From assembly GCF_020966635.1 (NCBI RefSeq), contig NZ_JAJKFQ010000001.1:310001-374000 (forward strand): a DNA stretch of 64,000 bases, written 5' to 3'. Position 1 is the stretch's first letter, and each line of letters begins with the position of its first letter. This document shows, piece by piece, positions 17,614 to 26,742 of this stretch. Both the position numbers and the translations under genes were made by a program. This stretch comes from Stieleria sp. JC731 (GTDB lineage: Bacteria > Planctomycetota > Planctomycetia > Pirellulales > Pirellulaceae). Under the pieces are notes generated by a model that had not been told where the DNA came from, did not search any database, and worked only from the letters and a program-made list of their open reading frames with translations.

Positions 17614-19437
17614 TCAGCCTCCTGCACCTTGGCTCATCATCTTTGTTAACTCCGCACGCGATACGGAGCCATCGCCGTCGGTATCAGCCGATTGAATGCG
17701 TGCGCGAAAGTTTTCGTTGATCTGGCTCATCTCGTCTGCGGAGATGCTGCCGTCACCATTGGTGTCGTTGCGTTCCATCATGCGCTGAACCATAGCGGCC
17801 GGGTTAGGAGGTGCACCGCCACCGGGAGGTCCGTTGAACCCGCCTCCGCCACCAGCACCAGGACCGCGTGGTCCACCCTGTCCGCCAGGTCCACCTGGGC
17901 CTCGGCCATCGGGGTTGCCGCCGCCAGGACCGGGACGGCCTCCGCGTCGCTTATCGGCTTCTTCGACGTCAGCGATCTCACGCATCTCGCTATTGTCTTC
18001 GGCGATAACTTCGGGAAGGTCCATAAGCGAGAGATGCTCACGCAAGTTAAGGACAACGGTTTCGGCCTCTTCGACGCCATCTTGGATGGTCACCATGGTG
18101 TCATTGGTAGCGCCGATCTTGACCACTTGTGTACGGAACTTTTGCGGGCCTTCTTGAACCATGGCATACATCTTTCCGCCGTGTTCGTACAAGCCTTGGA
18201 TAGGCATCTGGATTGCGTTGTCGAGTTGCTCCACAAAGATCTGCACACCGGCGGTCATACCGGTCCGAATGGTTTCGGGCGGATTAATGATGTCGATCGT
18301 GATTGCGTATTCTTTGATCGACGAGCTGAAGAAGCTACTCGGTTCGGCGTATCGGTTTACCTTCGCAACACGCCCTTTGAGCGAAAGTCCTGGAATCGCG
18401 TCGACAGTGATCTTCGCTGCCATCCCTTCCGAGATCAGCGTAATTCGCGATTCGTTGATCTTGCATTTGACCTGCATCTTCGACGGATCGGGCAGATAGA
18501 TCAGCTCTTGTCGTTCGCGAACGGTTGCACCCGCTTCGACGACAAATTCCGCATTACCACCACGGCTGCTGTAGCGGTTGGCGTGCACAACGACCCCTGC
18601 TGCGGGCGCGGTGATGAGGCAGTTTTTGATTTGGGTTTGAGTGTCTTCGTACTGGGTTTTCTCTTCCAGCAATTCACTCTCGTAAGCAGATAGCTGTGCC
18701 TGTGCCGCTTCGATGTCACTGTCGAATTGAACCAGCATTTTTTTCTTGGTCAGGTTTTGCAAAACCTTCAGTCGACCTTGAGCAGATTCCAGTTGGTTTC
18801 TGGCATTGGCAACCGCGAACCGGTCTGCTTCCAACTGCAGGGACTTGATCAAACCTTTCGCAGCCAATCGCTGGCTGCTTTCGAGTGCCTTTTGGGCTTT
18901 AACCAGGTCTTGTTCGGCGATCAGGATTTCGCTTTTCAAGGCGCTTTCTTCGGTCATGTAGACGCCTTCGAGGTACTCCTGTCGGGCGATCTTTGATTGT
19001 TCGACAAGCGCTTTTGCCGTCGTGACGTTGGCTTCTGCCGTGATCACGCCGATTTTGTCTTCGTTCAGCTTTTGTTCCAAAGCCGACGAATCCAACTCGA
19101 CCAATTTGTCGCCTTCTTGGACACGGGCCCCTTCTTCAACAACCCACAGAATCGAAACACCACCGCCACTTTGCGATTTGACTTTGCAAGTGACTTCGAT
19201 GTTGCTGCTGCTTTCGATTTCGCCCTGTTCGAGCACGATATGGTCAAACGGACCACGCGTGACTGGCTGGGTGATCAGGGTGCCAACCTTGACCCCATTG
19301 TTTTTGTCTGAAAGAAGCGCATATCCGATCGCTCCGATAACGCAGATGACAACTAGAAACGCGATCAGGGCACCTGCGGCACCACCACGGCGTTTGGGTA
19401 ATTTCGCGGGGCGGTCCAGACGCGAGATTCTGTGCAT
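17614..19437 (-). CDS. MacA/HlyD-type periplasmic adaptor with C-terminal EF-hand pair
   Basis: 607 aa from the ATG at 19437, preferred over 19455 because GGTGG precedes it at a good distance. It has an N-terminal membrane helix (GGAAGALIAFLVVICVIGAIG), then biotinyl-lipoyl, long alpha-hairpin (about 130-270) and beta-barrel parts of a membrane-fusion adaptor. After about residue 490 there is an acidic and then Gly/Pro-rich linker, followed by two canonical EF-hand loops, DTNGDGSISADE and DTDGDGSVSRAE. Both keep D-x-[ND]-x-D-G with Glu at position 12, so calcium binding is likely. EF-hands are not part of standard MacA. The first gene of the ABC operon; it may couple export to periplasmic calcium. 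Confidence 0.92.
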   Translation of the reverse strand: MHRISRLDRPAKLPKRRGGAAGALIAFLVVICVIGAIGYALLSDKNNGVKVGTLITQPVTRGPFDHIVLEQGEIESSSNIEVTCKVKSQSGGGVSILWVVEEGARVQEGDKLVELDSSALEQKLNEDKIGVITAEANVTTAKALVEQSKIARQEYLEGVYMTEESALKSEILIAEQDLVKAQKALESSQRLAAKGLIKSLQLEADRFAVANARNQLESAQGRLKVLQNLTKKKMLVQFDSDIEAAQAQLSAYESELLEEKTQYEDTQTQIKNCLITAPAAGVVVHANRYSSRGGNAEFVVEAGATVRERQELIYLPDPSKMQVKCKINESRITLISEGMAAKITVDAIPGLSLKGRVAKVNRYAEPSSFFSSSIKEYAITIDIINPPETIRTGMTAGVQIFVEQLDNAIQMPIQGLYEHGGKMYAMVQEGPQKFRTQVVKIGATNDTMVTIQDGVEEAETVVLNLREHLSLMDLPEVIAEDNSEMREIADVEEADKRRGGRPGPGGGNPDGRGPGGPGGQGGPRGPGAGGGGGFNGPPGGGAPPNPAAMVQRMMERNDTNGDGSISADEMSQINENFRARIQSADTDGDGSVSRAELTKMMSQGAGG

Positions 19438-19839
19438 GGAATTTCCACCGATCATGTGGAGGGGGGGAGGGCGTTTTGCGGGGGTGTGATGCTATTGGGG
19501 CGCTAACAGTTTAAAACAGCGCTGTACCCATTTTGTTTCGCCATTTCATGCTGATTCGTCGAAACATTGAGTTTTCGACAGCAGTTTAGTCAGCTAATCA
19601 CGTGGGATTCCACAAACTTGCCGTCACCATCGCAGTTTTCCATCAATCCGGCCCTACGACCAGAATTGCTGATCAGCGACCTGCGGCAGGATGTTCGGCG
19701 GCGGGGCACGAATCAACCAAAGTGGACAAGATTTGATTCAATCTGCCGCCGCAACGTCTTTGGCGGATCCCTTCGGGTGAAGGATACGCAAACGCAAAGT
19801 CCCTGTCTTTGGCGGTTTGCATAACAAGCGTAGCTGCGC
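19438..19839. other. Intergenic region without recognised features
   Basis: About 400 bp between two genes on the minus strand. A short hairpin is possible near 19768-19784 (ATCCCTTC / GAAGGAT with a bulge). The ORFs here overlap on both strands and look spurious. It should contain the promoter of the MacAB-like operon; none was identified with confidence. Confidence 0.4.
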
Positions 19840-20577
19840 CTAATGACGCTCGTGCCAAGCGACTTCACCGTAGCGTTCGGACACCAGGCGATCGATGGTG
19901 GTGCTCAATTGGTCCGCGTCAACTTCGCCCACGACCTCAAACTCCTTTGCTAGGTCGGCATCCAATTGTGCCGGATCGATCGCAACGTTTGTCACAAAGG
20001 CACCGTGGTTTCTGCCTGCTCGGTAGTCCGGTTGGCGGGGGGCGAATTCCAAGCATCGTTGAAGTAACGCGACGTCGGCGGCGTATAAAATTGTGCCGTG
20101 ATACAACAGGTGACGCCTGCCAACTCGCAAAGCGTTCCCGGAAAATTTTCGATCGCCGAACGTAAGATCACATGTTCCCTGAAGTGAGACGTCCGCAAGT
20201 TGGCGGGCGACCGCAGCGTGCACACGCGACATCACAATCTGGTGTGCCTGGTCGATCTTCGCCGCCTGGGGATGTTCGTCCAGTGATAGGACGACGCTGT
20301 ACATCATGCATCCTGGTCCGGCGACGATGGATGCACCACCGCTGCAGCGACGGAATATCCCGATGCCTTCTTGGCGACAGAATTCGCGATCGGTTTCTAG
20401 GTTGATTTTCGAAGACCGCCCTAAAATAACGGTCGGCGAATTCAATTCCCAAGTTCGAAAGCTGGGACCGAGTTCACCCGCTTCGGCCGCGACCAGGGAG
20501 GCCTCGTCGATTGCGAGTTGATAGGTCGGGAGTGAAAGCTTCGCTTCCTCGGCCGGTTTGATAACGATTCGTTTCAC
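19840..20577 (-). CDS. Lipoate-protein ligase A family protein
   Basis: 245 aa with the biotin/lipoate A/B ligase fold. Key motifs are present: RRCSGGASIVAGPGCMMYSVV (the lipoyl-AMP binding loop, RRxSGGG-type) and GDRKFSGNALRVGRRHLLYHGTIL, containing the catalytic-type lysine and the H-G-T/S block. It lacks the separate C-terminal domain of E. coli LplA, as do many bacterial homologues, so the second half-reaction might use a partner or the protein may be an octanoyl/lipoyl transferase. The start overlaps the stop of the upstream FtsX permease by 4 nt (ATGA at 20574-20577), which is an odd operon partner. Function as lipoylation enzyme is likely but untested. Confidence 0.9.
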   Translation of the reverse strand: MKRIVIKPAEEAKLSLPTYQLAIDEASLVAAEAGELGPSFRTWELNSPTVILGRSSKINLETDREFCRQEGIGIFRRCSGGASIVAGPGCMMYSVVLSLDEHPQAAKIDQAHQIVMSRVHAAVARQLADVSLQGTCDLTFGDRKFSGNALRVGRRHLLYHGTILYAADVALLQRCLEFAPRQPDYRAGRNHGAFVTNVAIDPAQLDADLAKEFEVVGEVDADQLSTTIDRLVSERYGEVAWHERH

Positions 20578-23500
20578 GATCCCCTCAAGGAATCGAGCAG
20601 TCGCATCCGTGAAACCTGCACAGCGGCGATCAGGCCAGCCAATAGCCCAAACACAAAAATACCCAACACCAGGGCGAGCGGTTCAATGATCGGTGGTGAG
20701 GTGCCTTGCGACCAAGCATAGGGCAGTACTGCCAAGATCGCACAAGCCACCCCGCATCCGATGCCCATCGCTAACAGGGTTGCCGTTTCGCCGACGACCA
20801 TCGATGCGAGCCGAGTTCGGGTGAATCCGATCGCCCTCATCACCGCCAATTCGCTTCGACGTTGCAGCAGGTTACGTACTTGAGCGATCGCCAGACCGAT
20901 AGTTCCCAGCAGTAACCCCAGGCCGCCAAGGCTTTGAAAGGTTCGAAGGTAGGTGTTTTGGACGGCCATCATTCCTGCCAGCACTTCGCGTGTGTCCGAA
21001 ACGTCGAAGCCGACATCACCAAGGCGGGTTTCAAAGGTCTTTGTGATTGCTCGGACTTTGTCTTCGGCTGCCTTATTGTCGGCGACGTTGATCAGAAAGA
21101 ACCGGTAGCCGCTGATTTCGGAAAACTGTCGCTGGAAGTTTGCTTCACCGATCATCAGTCGACCTTGCAGCAACGAGTTTTCCAACAGTCCGACGACTTT
21201 GAAAAAGATCGTATCGTTTTCATAGGTGAACGATTTAACTTCACCGATGCCAGCCATCATCTGCAGGCTCCACATCGCTGTGTTTTGGTCAAGGATCAAC
21301 GGGATGGGATCCTCTTCTGTTCCCTGTGCCGATGTGTCCAGTAGCGACCATGGTGATTCGCTATCCGTCGCAGCCGACGCGAAAAAACGAAATTGGTTTA
21401 GCGGTTCGGCCGCCGACGCCGGGACGCCATAGACGGTCGGTTCGGTCGCTCGGTAAAGATTGTTGCAGCTGGCATCTTGGCCACGTCGAACACGGAACGA
21501 CACGATCGTTGCGTCTGACAGCTGGTCTGCTTCGGCGCCCATTAAGCCAGACTGAACTGAAGGGTCAGCGAGGTCTTGATAAACAGGCTGCGCGGATTCG
21601 GCGAGTAACTGAAATCCACCGGTGCCTTCATCGCTAGGGGTCAGCCGAAATGCATTGATCGCGACAATCAAAAACGAAGCCGTTGCGATCAGTCCGATCG
21701 TCAATGTGCTTCGCAGCGGCGCCCGGACAGAGTTGCGACGGGCCAACATTGATAGGCTGTAACCGTGTCCCGAATCGGAACGGTGTCCGCCGCGTCGAAA
21801 TTGACCATAGACGAAAACGAGCATTGCGATCAGCAGCATCATGCCGCCGCCCACGAACCCACCTGCTGCCGTTTGCCCGCCGCTGGCAGCACCAAATCCT
21901 CCGGCACCCAAGGCCGCGATCGCAAGTCCGGCAGCAGTGTAGCTAGGCCATCGCAGCATTGTCGTCGTGTCGATTTCGTCCAGTTCGCCTTTGCCACGAA
22001 TCAAGTCGACAGCGTCATTATTAAGCATCGATCGCGTTGTGAACCACAAGGCTGCTAAGCCGCAGAACAATCCCGCCGCACTGCCGATGAACAGGCTTAA
22101 TGCTGACGCATGAAATGTCAGGAATGGAACCGTCACGGCGCCAACCCAGAAACTGCGTAGGGCGGCGAGCACACCAGCGGCATAGCCAACCCCACCGGCG
22201 ATTCCGACAACCACGCCCAATATCGAAATCAACAAGCCTTCGCCAAGGTACAGCCGGCGAACCTGCTGTTTGCGAAGCCCGACAGCAAGCAACGTTCCCA
22301 GTTCGCCGCTGCGCGTGACGAGCCCCAAGCGGAATAGCATTGCGATCAGCATCACCGCCGAAAAAATCACAAACATGCTAAGTGAAAGGAACAACCCATC
22401 AAACGGCGTGGTGCCTTTCGAAGCGGAAAGCTGGGCGCCACGGATGGAGCGAGGTTGCCAACCGAGTGCGGGAAGGATGTCCGATGTCGAGGCCAGTATT
22501 TTGGATCGTAGTTCGTCTTCGCTACTCACCGCGTTTGCGGCGATGATTAGCCCGGTTGTATGGCCAAATCGACTTGAGAACAGCGTTCGACCAGCGGCAA
22601 GAGGAATAAAAGCCTTGGGAGTCAGGCGATGGTTTTTCCAATACTGGTCGTCTTCTTGAGGAACGTCACGCGTTAATTCGAATGGGGTATCCCAATCACT
22701 CATCGAATCTTGATCGGTTACACCGGGGACCGTTGGTGTGAGGTTGGGATCGTTATAGCGGGTCGGTTCTTGGGAATACTCTGCTTTGCGACGACGGCGA
22801 TAAGGCCGGTCCGGTTCGGTAAGCGGTACAACGTTGACGACCGCCGCATTGAAGGTTCGTTCGACTTCCTTGCCGTTCTTGATTTCCGGTTCAAAGTAAT
22901 CGATGGCCAGCGTGTCGCCGATTTTCAAATTCAGGCGTTCGGCGAGCCACGAATTGACGATGATTGGTACCGTGTCGTTGGTATCGAGTTCACCCGAATT
23001 CGAATCGCCATAAGACAGCGGCAACTGTTTCGATGGGTCGACAGCCGCGATGGTGCTGTAGGTCACCCGAACCGAATCATCGTCATTTGACGCGTCTGGA
23101 TTGTTGGCAATTTCGCCAGTTGTTTTTTTGATTTCGTTTGCCAGGTAAGTCAGAACCGGAGTCACTTGATCAGCAGGCAAGGCTTGGGTGATCGCTTCGA
23201 CAGCAGCGTCACTGATCAAAAGACGATCGCTTGTCACGCTGAAGTACTCGAATACTGTCTGGTCTTCGAATGAATCGACGACGTGTTCCAGCTTTAGGCC
23301 AAGGTCCTGTAGCGTCGGACGGACCTTTGCGGCGTCGATCGGCTGGGAACTTAGCAGGATGTTGGCTTGCCCGTCTCGATCTAGTACCGAGGCGACAAGT
23401 TTGCGTGAAAGGAAAACGTTCTTGGGTGCCGCTTGCGATGCCGCAAGAGAGAACCTTGCCAGTCCTTTGTCCTGAAGAATCTCAGCCACGGTCAGACGCG

Positions 23501-24056
23501 GAATGCCTTCCGTTTGAACGTCCTTTCGTCCCAGCGGGCTGTCTGCCGGTACCGCTTGTTCGACGGGCAGTCGAACGGTCACCTGATCACCAACTTTGAC
23601 GCCCAATTCTGTCGCCAGTGATTCTGTGAGGATGACCGATTGCTCATCGAGCGTCGTTTCCGGAGTGATCCCCGAGGAATCAAGGTGCCAAAACGCGTCG
23701 TCACAGCCGATCACTTGGATCGAACCGGAGCGTCGCAGGTCTTCACCGCTGGATGCTTCGATGACGGCCTGGTCAAACATCAGAACTGCCGCGATTGCGT
23801 CCGGGCTTTGTCCTACCCGTTCAGCGATCGAGTCGACGCTGAAGAATCCGCCCGGTGCGATCACGCTATCGATTTTGCCTAACCGCTCGACTGTCAGTTC
23901 ACGCAAGCTGCCTCGCATGGAATCGCCGACAAGCAGAGCCCCGACAATCACCGATGTGGCGATCGCAACACCCAATGCCACTGAAATGGTGGTGCGCCAA
24001 TTTTGTCGAACGCCTGCGGCGATGACAGACCAGGATGTGATTGGTCGGTTTGACAA
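20574..24056 (-). CDS. Very large FtsX-like ABC permease
   Basis: 1160 aa starting with TTG at 24056; no better start is visible and the ribosome-binding site is weak. One N-terminal helix (about 17-42) is followed by a large extracytoplasmic domain, three helices near 550-675, further helices near 715-800, a second extracytoplasmic region and three C-terminal helices from about 1040. This is the double-FtsX layout (LolE/YbbP-like, about 800-1200 aa). The tail MRLLDSLRGS fits the family. No ATPase gene adjoins it; the nearest is the MacAB-like operon at 16.8-17.6 kb, which already has its own permease. An HlyD adaptor gene lies 183 nt upstream. Substrate unknown; lipoprotein or lipid extraction is a family-based guess. 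Confidence 0.9.
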   Translation of the reverse strand: MSNRPITSWSVIAAGVRQNWRTTISVALGVAIATSVIVGALLVGDSMRGSLRELTVERLGKIDSVIAPGGFFSVDSIAERVGQSPDAIAAVLMFDQAVIEASSGEDLRRSGSIQVIGCDDAFWHLDSSGITPETTLDEQSVILTESLATELGVKVGDQVTVRLPVEQAVPADSPLGRKDVQTEGIPRLTVAEILQDKGLARFSLAASQAAPKNVFLSRKLVASVLDRDGQANILLSSQPIDAAKVRPTLQDLGLKLEHVVDSFEDQTVFEYFSVTSDRLLISDAAVEAITQALPADQVTPVLTYLANEIKKTTGEIANNPDASNDDDSVRVTYSTIAAVDPSKQLPLSYGDSNSGELDTNDTVPIIVNSWLAERLNLKIGDTLAIDYFEPEIKNGKEVERTFNAAVVNVVPLTEPDRPYRRRRKAEYSQEPTRYNDPNLTPTVPGVTDQDSMSDWDTPFELTRDVPQEDDQYWKNHRLTPKAFIPLAAGRTLFSSRFGHTTGLIIAANAVSSEDELRSKILASTSDILPALGWQPRSIRGAQLSASKGTTPFDGLFLSLSMFVIFSAVMLIAMLFRLGLVTRSGELGTLLAVGLRKQQVRRLYLGEGLLISILGVVVGIAGGVGYAAGVLAALRSFWVGAVTVPFLTFHASALSLFIGSAAGLFCGLAALWFTTRSMLNNDAVDLIRGKGELDEIDTTTMLRWPSYTAAGLAIAALGAGGFGAASGGQTAAGGFVGGGMMLLIAMLVFVYGQFRRGGHRSDSGHGYSLSMLARRNSVRAPLRSTLTIGLIATASFLIVAINAFRLTPSDEGTGGFQLLAESAQPVYQDLADPSVQSGLMGAEADQLSDATIVSFRVRRGQDASCNNLYRATEPTVYGVPASAAEPLNQFRFFASAATDSESPWSLLDTSAQGTEEDPIPLILDQNTAMWSLQMMAGIGEVKSFTYENDTIFFKVVGLLENSLLQGRLMIGEANFQRQFSEISGYRFFLINVADNKAAEDKVRAITKTFETRLGDVGFDVSDTREVLAGMMAVQNTYLRTFQSLGGLGLLLGTIGLAIAQVRNLLQRRSELAVMRAIGFTRTRLASMVVGETATLLAMGIGCGVACAILAVLPYAWSQGTSPPIIEPLALVLGIFVFGLLAGLIAAVQVSRMRLLDSLRGS

Positions 24057-24238
24057 TGGATCGGATTGATTTGCGAGGAAACAAGTCGGGCTCGTTTCAG
24101 TTTAGCAATCTGTCCATTGGTCTTCGAGCGGCGGGATTGATGCCGGTTCGGATAAAAGCTCCGCTGTGACTGGCTTTTCATCGATTGATCCGAGATACCA
24201 GGTTAAGTCACATCGAAATGCAGACGAAGTCCGGCAAT

Positions 24239-25435
24239 CTATTCAAGCCGCAATCGCCCTGGGACACCCGATCGCATCAATCCGTTGGGATTCTGCATCG
24301 TGGCCCAGGCCTGAACTTTTCCTGAAACTGGATTGGATTCTGGTGACACAAACGTAATCTCACCAGAAATCGATCGGGGCGGAAGCGATTTGTCCTCGGC
24401 TTCATGGTTCGTGTCTTGAACAAAGACAACCTTTCGTCCGAGCCAATCTTCTGCGCTTCGTGAGCCATCGACTTCACAAACCACACGGATCGGATCAAGC
24501 GAGATGACCCGTGCGATTGGTTGTCCGCTCTGAACCCATTCACCAGCTTGCACGTTCAAGTCAATCACGGTTCCGTCGGCGATCGAGCTGATGAAGTGCC
24601 GTTGTAGCTTACTTTCGGAAAGCTTTAGCTGAGCTTCCATTTCAAGCGTTGTTGCATGGGCAAGTTTGTCAACTTGTTCGGCTTGGTCGAGCGCATACGC
24701 AGCTTTCTGAACCTGCATCTTTAACTTGCGGATTTCCAAATCACTGACGACGCCCGCATAAGATTCGTTGGCGAGTTCCGCCTGATGAAGTTCTAAGTTT
24801 CGGAGTTCCAATTCCTGCTGCGCGGCACGCCGAGTTGATTCACTGCTACTAGCTAAAATTGTTTTCTTCAGTGCAGCTTTGGATGCAGCCATTTCCTGTT
24901 TTGCGAGTTGATCGTCAAGACGCACCAGCAGGGTGCCTTTGGTGATCGCTTGCCCTGGTTTGATTTCAACGGATTGAACGATTCCTGAAATCGGCGAGGC
25001 GATCTTGATGTCTTGGATCAAAGTCGTGTGCGCACCTGAAAAGGGACCGGCCGGTGGCGTTTGCTGGGGAGCAGGAGACGGTTCTGATTCTTCGGATGGT
25101 TTGTCTGATGCCGAAGTCGGCTCCAGATCGGTCGGCATCGGAGGAGCCTCATCGTTTGCCATTTCTGAACTAGCACCGTCTGAATCGGTACCGTCTGAGT
25201 TAGCACTGGCTGTGGCCGCTTCAGGTGTTTCCGAATCCGTGGTGTCACTTTTCAGTGCGAGCGGATCAGCATCCGACTGTTCCTGTGGTGCGTCTTGCGT
25301 GGCGACGCCGTCTTGGGCCGATGATGCATCAACTAGGAACGCGGTTAGCATTGCGGCGAGCACAAGCATGCCCAAGGCCAGCAAGTGATCTCGAACGAAT
25401 GATCGAAGGCGACGATGGGACCGTTGAGGCTTCAT
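24239..25435 (-). CDS. HlyD-type periplasmic adaptor protein
   Basis: 398 aa from the ATG at 25435. The upstream in-frame ATG at 25501 would add 22 residues before the signal anchor. A basic N-terminus and hydrophobic helix (LLALGMLVLAAMLTAFLV) precede a low-complexity Ser/Thr/Glu/Pro-rich linker (about 45-125). Then come a lipoyl half-motif (PISGIVQSVEIKPGQAITKG), a coiled-coil hairpin (about 180-280) and the second half (ISSIADGTVIDLNVQAGEWVQ), followed by a beta-barrel. This is a membrane-fusion adaptor for an RND or ABC exporter. No transporter other than the large FtsX permease is adjacent, so the two may work together; that is inference from position only. Confidence 0.88.
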   Translation of the reverse strand: MKPQRSHRRLRSFVRDHLLALGMLVLAAMLTAFLVDASSAQDGVATQDAPQEQSDADPLALKSDTTDSETPEAATASANSDGTDSDGASSEMANDEAPPMPTDLEPTSASDKPSEESEPSPAPQQTPPAGPFSGAHTTLIQDIKIASPISGIVQSVEIKPGQAITKGTLLVRLDDQLAKQEMAASKAALKKTILASSSESTRRAAQQELELRNLELHQAELANESYAGVVSDLEIRKLKMQVQKAAYALDQAEQVDKLAHATTLEMEAQLKLSESKLQRHFISSIADGTVIDLNVQAGEWVQSGQPIARVISLDPIRVVCEVDGSRSAEDWLGRKVVFVQDTNHEAEDKSLPPRSISGEITFVSPESNPVSGKVQAWATMQNPNGLMRSGVPGRLRLE

Positions 25436-25789
25436 TTGAATTCCACACCACTTTGGTTTACTCGGCCGCCGCTGAAAATGCCGCATCAGATGAATGTCCA
25501 AGATGGCTGATGCGTAAAGCTGACGCTGTAGCTCACGAAAATTGGCGACGAGGGAGTTCGTAGCCTATTTGCAACTTTAAATCTGGCAAGTGAGTCCAGA
25601 CGGTGTGATCGTGCCGAGCGTTGGTGATGTTCCGGTTATGCCGGTCGTAGGCATCGCGGATGTCTGCTGGATGCACAGACGATGCCGTTTGACCCACTGC
25701 GATGGATCAAAGAGGGGGCGGGCGAACGTTCGACGTGCTATGGCAAAGAATCCGCAGTCGTGGTTCGCCGAATCGCAATTGAAGTGTTG
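25436..25789. other. Intergenic region between two minus-strand genes
   Basis: About 350 bp with no credible gene. Short ORFs on the plus strand (25590-25793) overlap the end of the kinase gene and lack support. Nothing else was recognised. Confidence 0.4.
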
Positions 25790-26521
25790 CTAGATGATTC
25801 GCCGGAGTGCTGGAAATTCGAGAGTAAATTTGGTTCCACGGCCGACATCACTTTCCAAGCTCATGCGGCCGGAGTGGGCTTCGATGATTTTGCGAGCCGT
25901 CGGTAGCCCGAGGCCGCTGCCGCCCTCTTTGGTTGTGTAGAACGGCTCGAACATATGCATGATCGTGTTGCCGTCGATGCCTCGACCGTTGTCGATCAAG
26001 TCCATCGCGACGCCCGATTTGGTCGTGTAGGTTCGGACCCAAATTTTTCCGCCCCGATCGGTGGCTTCCAATGCATTTTTGACCAGATTCATCAACGCGG
26101 CTTGCAGCGAATCGCTGTGCAACGCGATTGACGGAAGGTCGTTATCCAAGAACCGAACGATTTCGACGCCTCGCTGGGACGCTTCGGCGCTGTAGGCATT
26201 CAGAACCGTTTCCAGCTGGTCATTCAGCGATCCAGAAACCAAGTCGATGTCGCGAAGCCGCGCGTATCGCAAAAAGTCACGCAGCAAACCCTGCATCCGG
26301 ACACATTGCTCACGAATGATTTTTGCCCTTTCGAGTGGGCGGCGAGCTTCTGGTGAGTTCCAATCTGCCAAGTCTTCGCTTAGCAGGTCGATATTCATAT
26401 GAATGACCGACAGCGGGTTTTTGATCTCATGCGCTAGTGAGCCCGAAAGTTCTGCGAGCTCTTCGTATTGGGCGCGTAGTTCGTCGATCGGTGAGGGTTT
26501 GTCGTTGCTGGTCATGGCCAA
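25790..26521 (-). CDS. Soluble sensor histidine kinase (orphan)
   Basis: 243 aa. A HisKA dimerisation domain starts at about residue 20, with the phospho-acceptor His31 in SLAHEIKNPLSVI. It is followed by a HATPase_c domain with N-box NLVKNALEA, G1 DNGRGI, F-box-like MFEPFYTTKEGGSGLGL and G2 GRGTKFTLEFP. All boxes needed for autophosphorylation are intact. There is no membrane helix, PAS or GAF domain, so sensing is either cytoplasmic through a partner or by the short N-terminus. No response regulator gene is adjacent. The kinase-core layout resembles NtrB/ZraS-type catalytic halves. The divergent neighbour is the SLC13 transporter gene, which could be a target, though nothing in the sequence proves this. 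Confidence 0.93.
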   Translation of the reverse strand: MAMTSNDKPSPIDELRAQYEELAELSGSLAHEIKNPLSVIHMNIDLLSEDLADWNSPEARRPLERAKIIREQCVRMQGLLRDFLRYARLRDIDLVSGSLNDQLETVLNAYSAEASQRGVEIVRFLDNDLPSIALHSDSLQAALMNLVKNALEATDRGGKIWVRTYTTKSGVAMDLIDNGRGIDGNTIMHMFEPFYTTKEGGSGLGLPTARKIIEAHSGRMSLESDVGRGTKFTLEFPALRRII

Positions 26522-26742
26522 AGAAACAATCGTCGCGTTTGGGCGAACTTAGGTGCATCGTCAATGTGAAATTGTAGCGAGAACGCCCAATTCAGATACG
26601 TGGCACCCTTTTGTCGGCCATTCGTACGAAAAAACGCGAGCCTGACTGACCGAAACCGCTCATAGGGACTATCGTTTGCCCTGCAAGAAACCTGTCCCCT
26701 CTTGTTTGCGTCTCCACAACAATTTGAACCATTTAACAACGA

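Noticed and set aside
26601-26618. Sigma-54 promoter before the SLC13 gene (TGGCAC followed by TTG)
   Set aside because: The GC of the -12 element is missing at the required distance from the -24 GG, so the match is only half.
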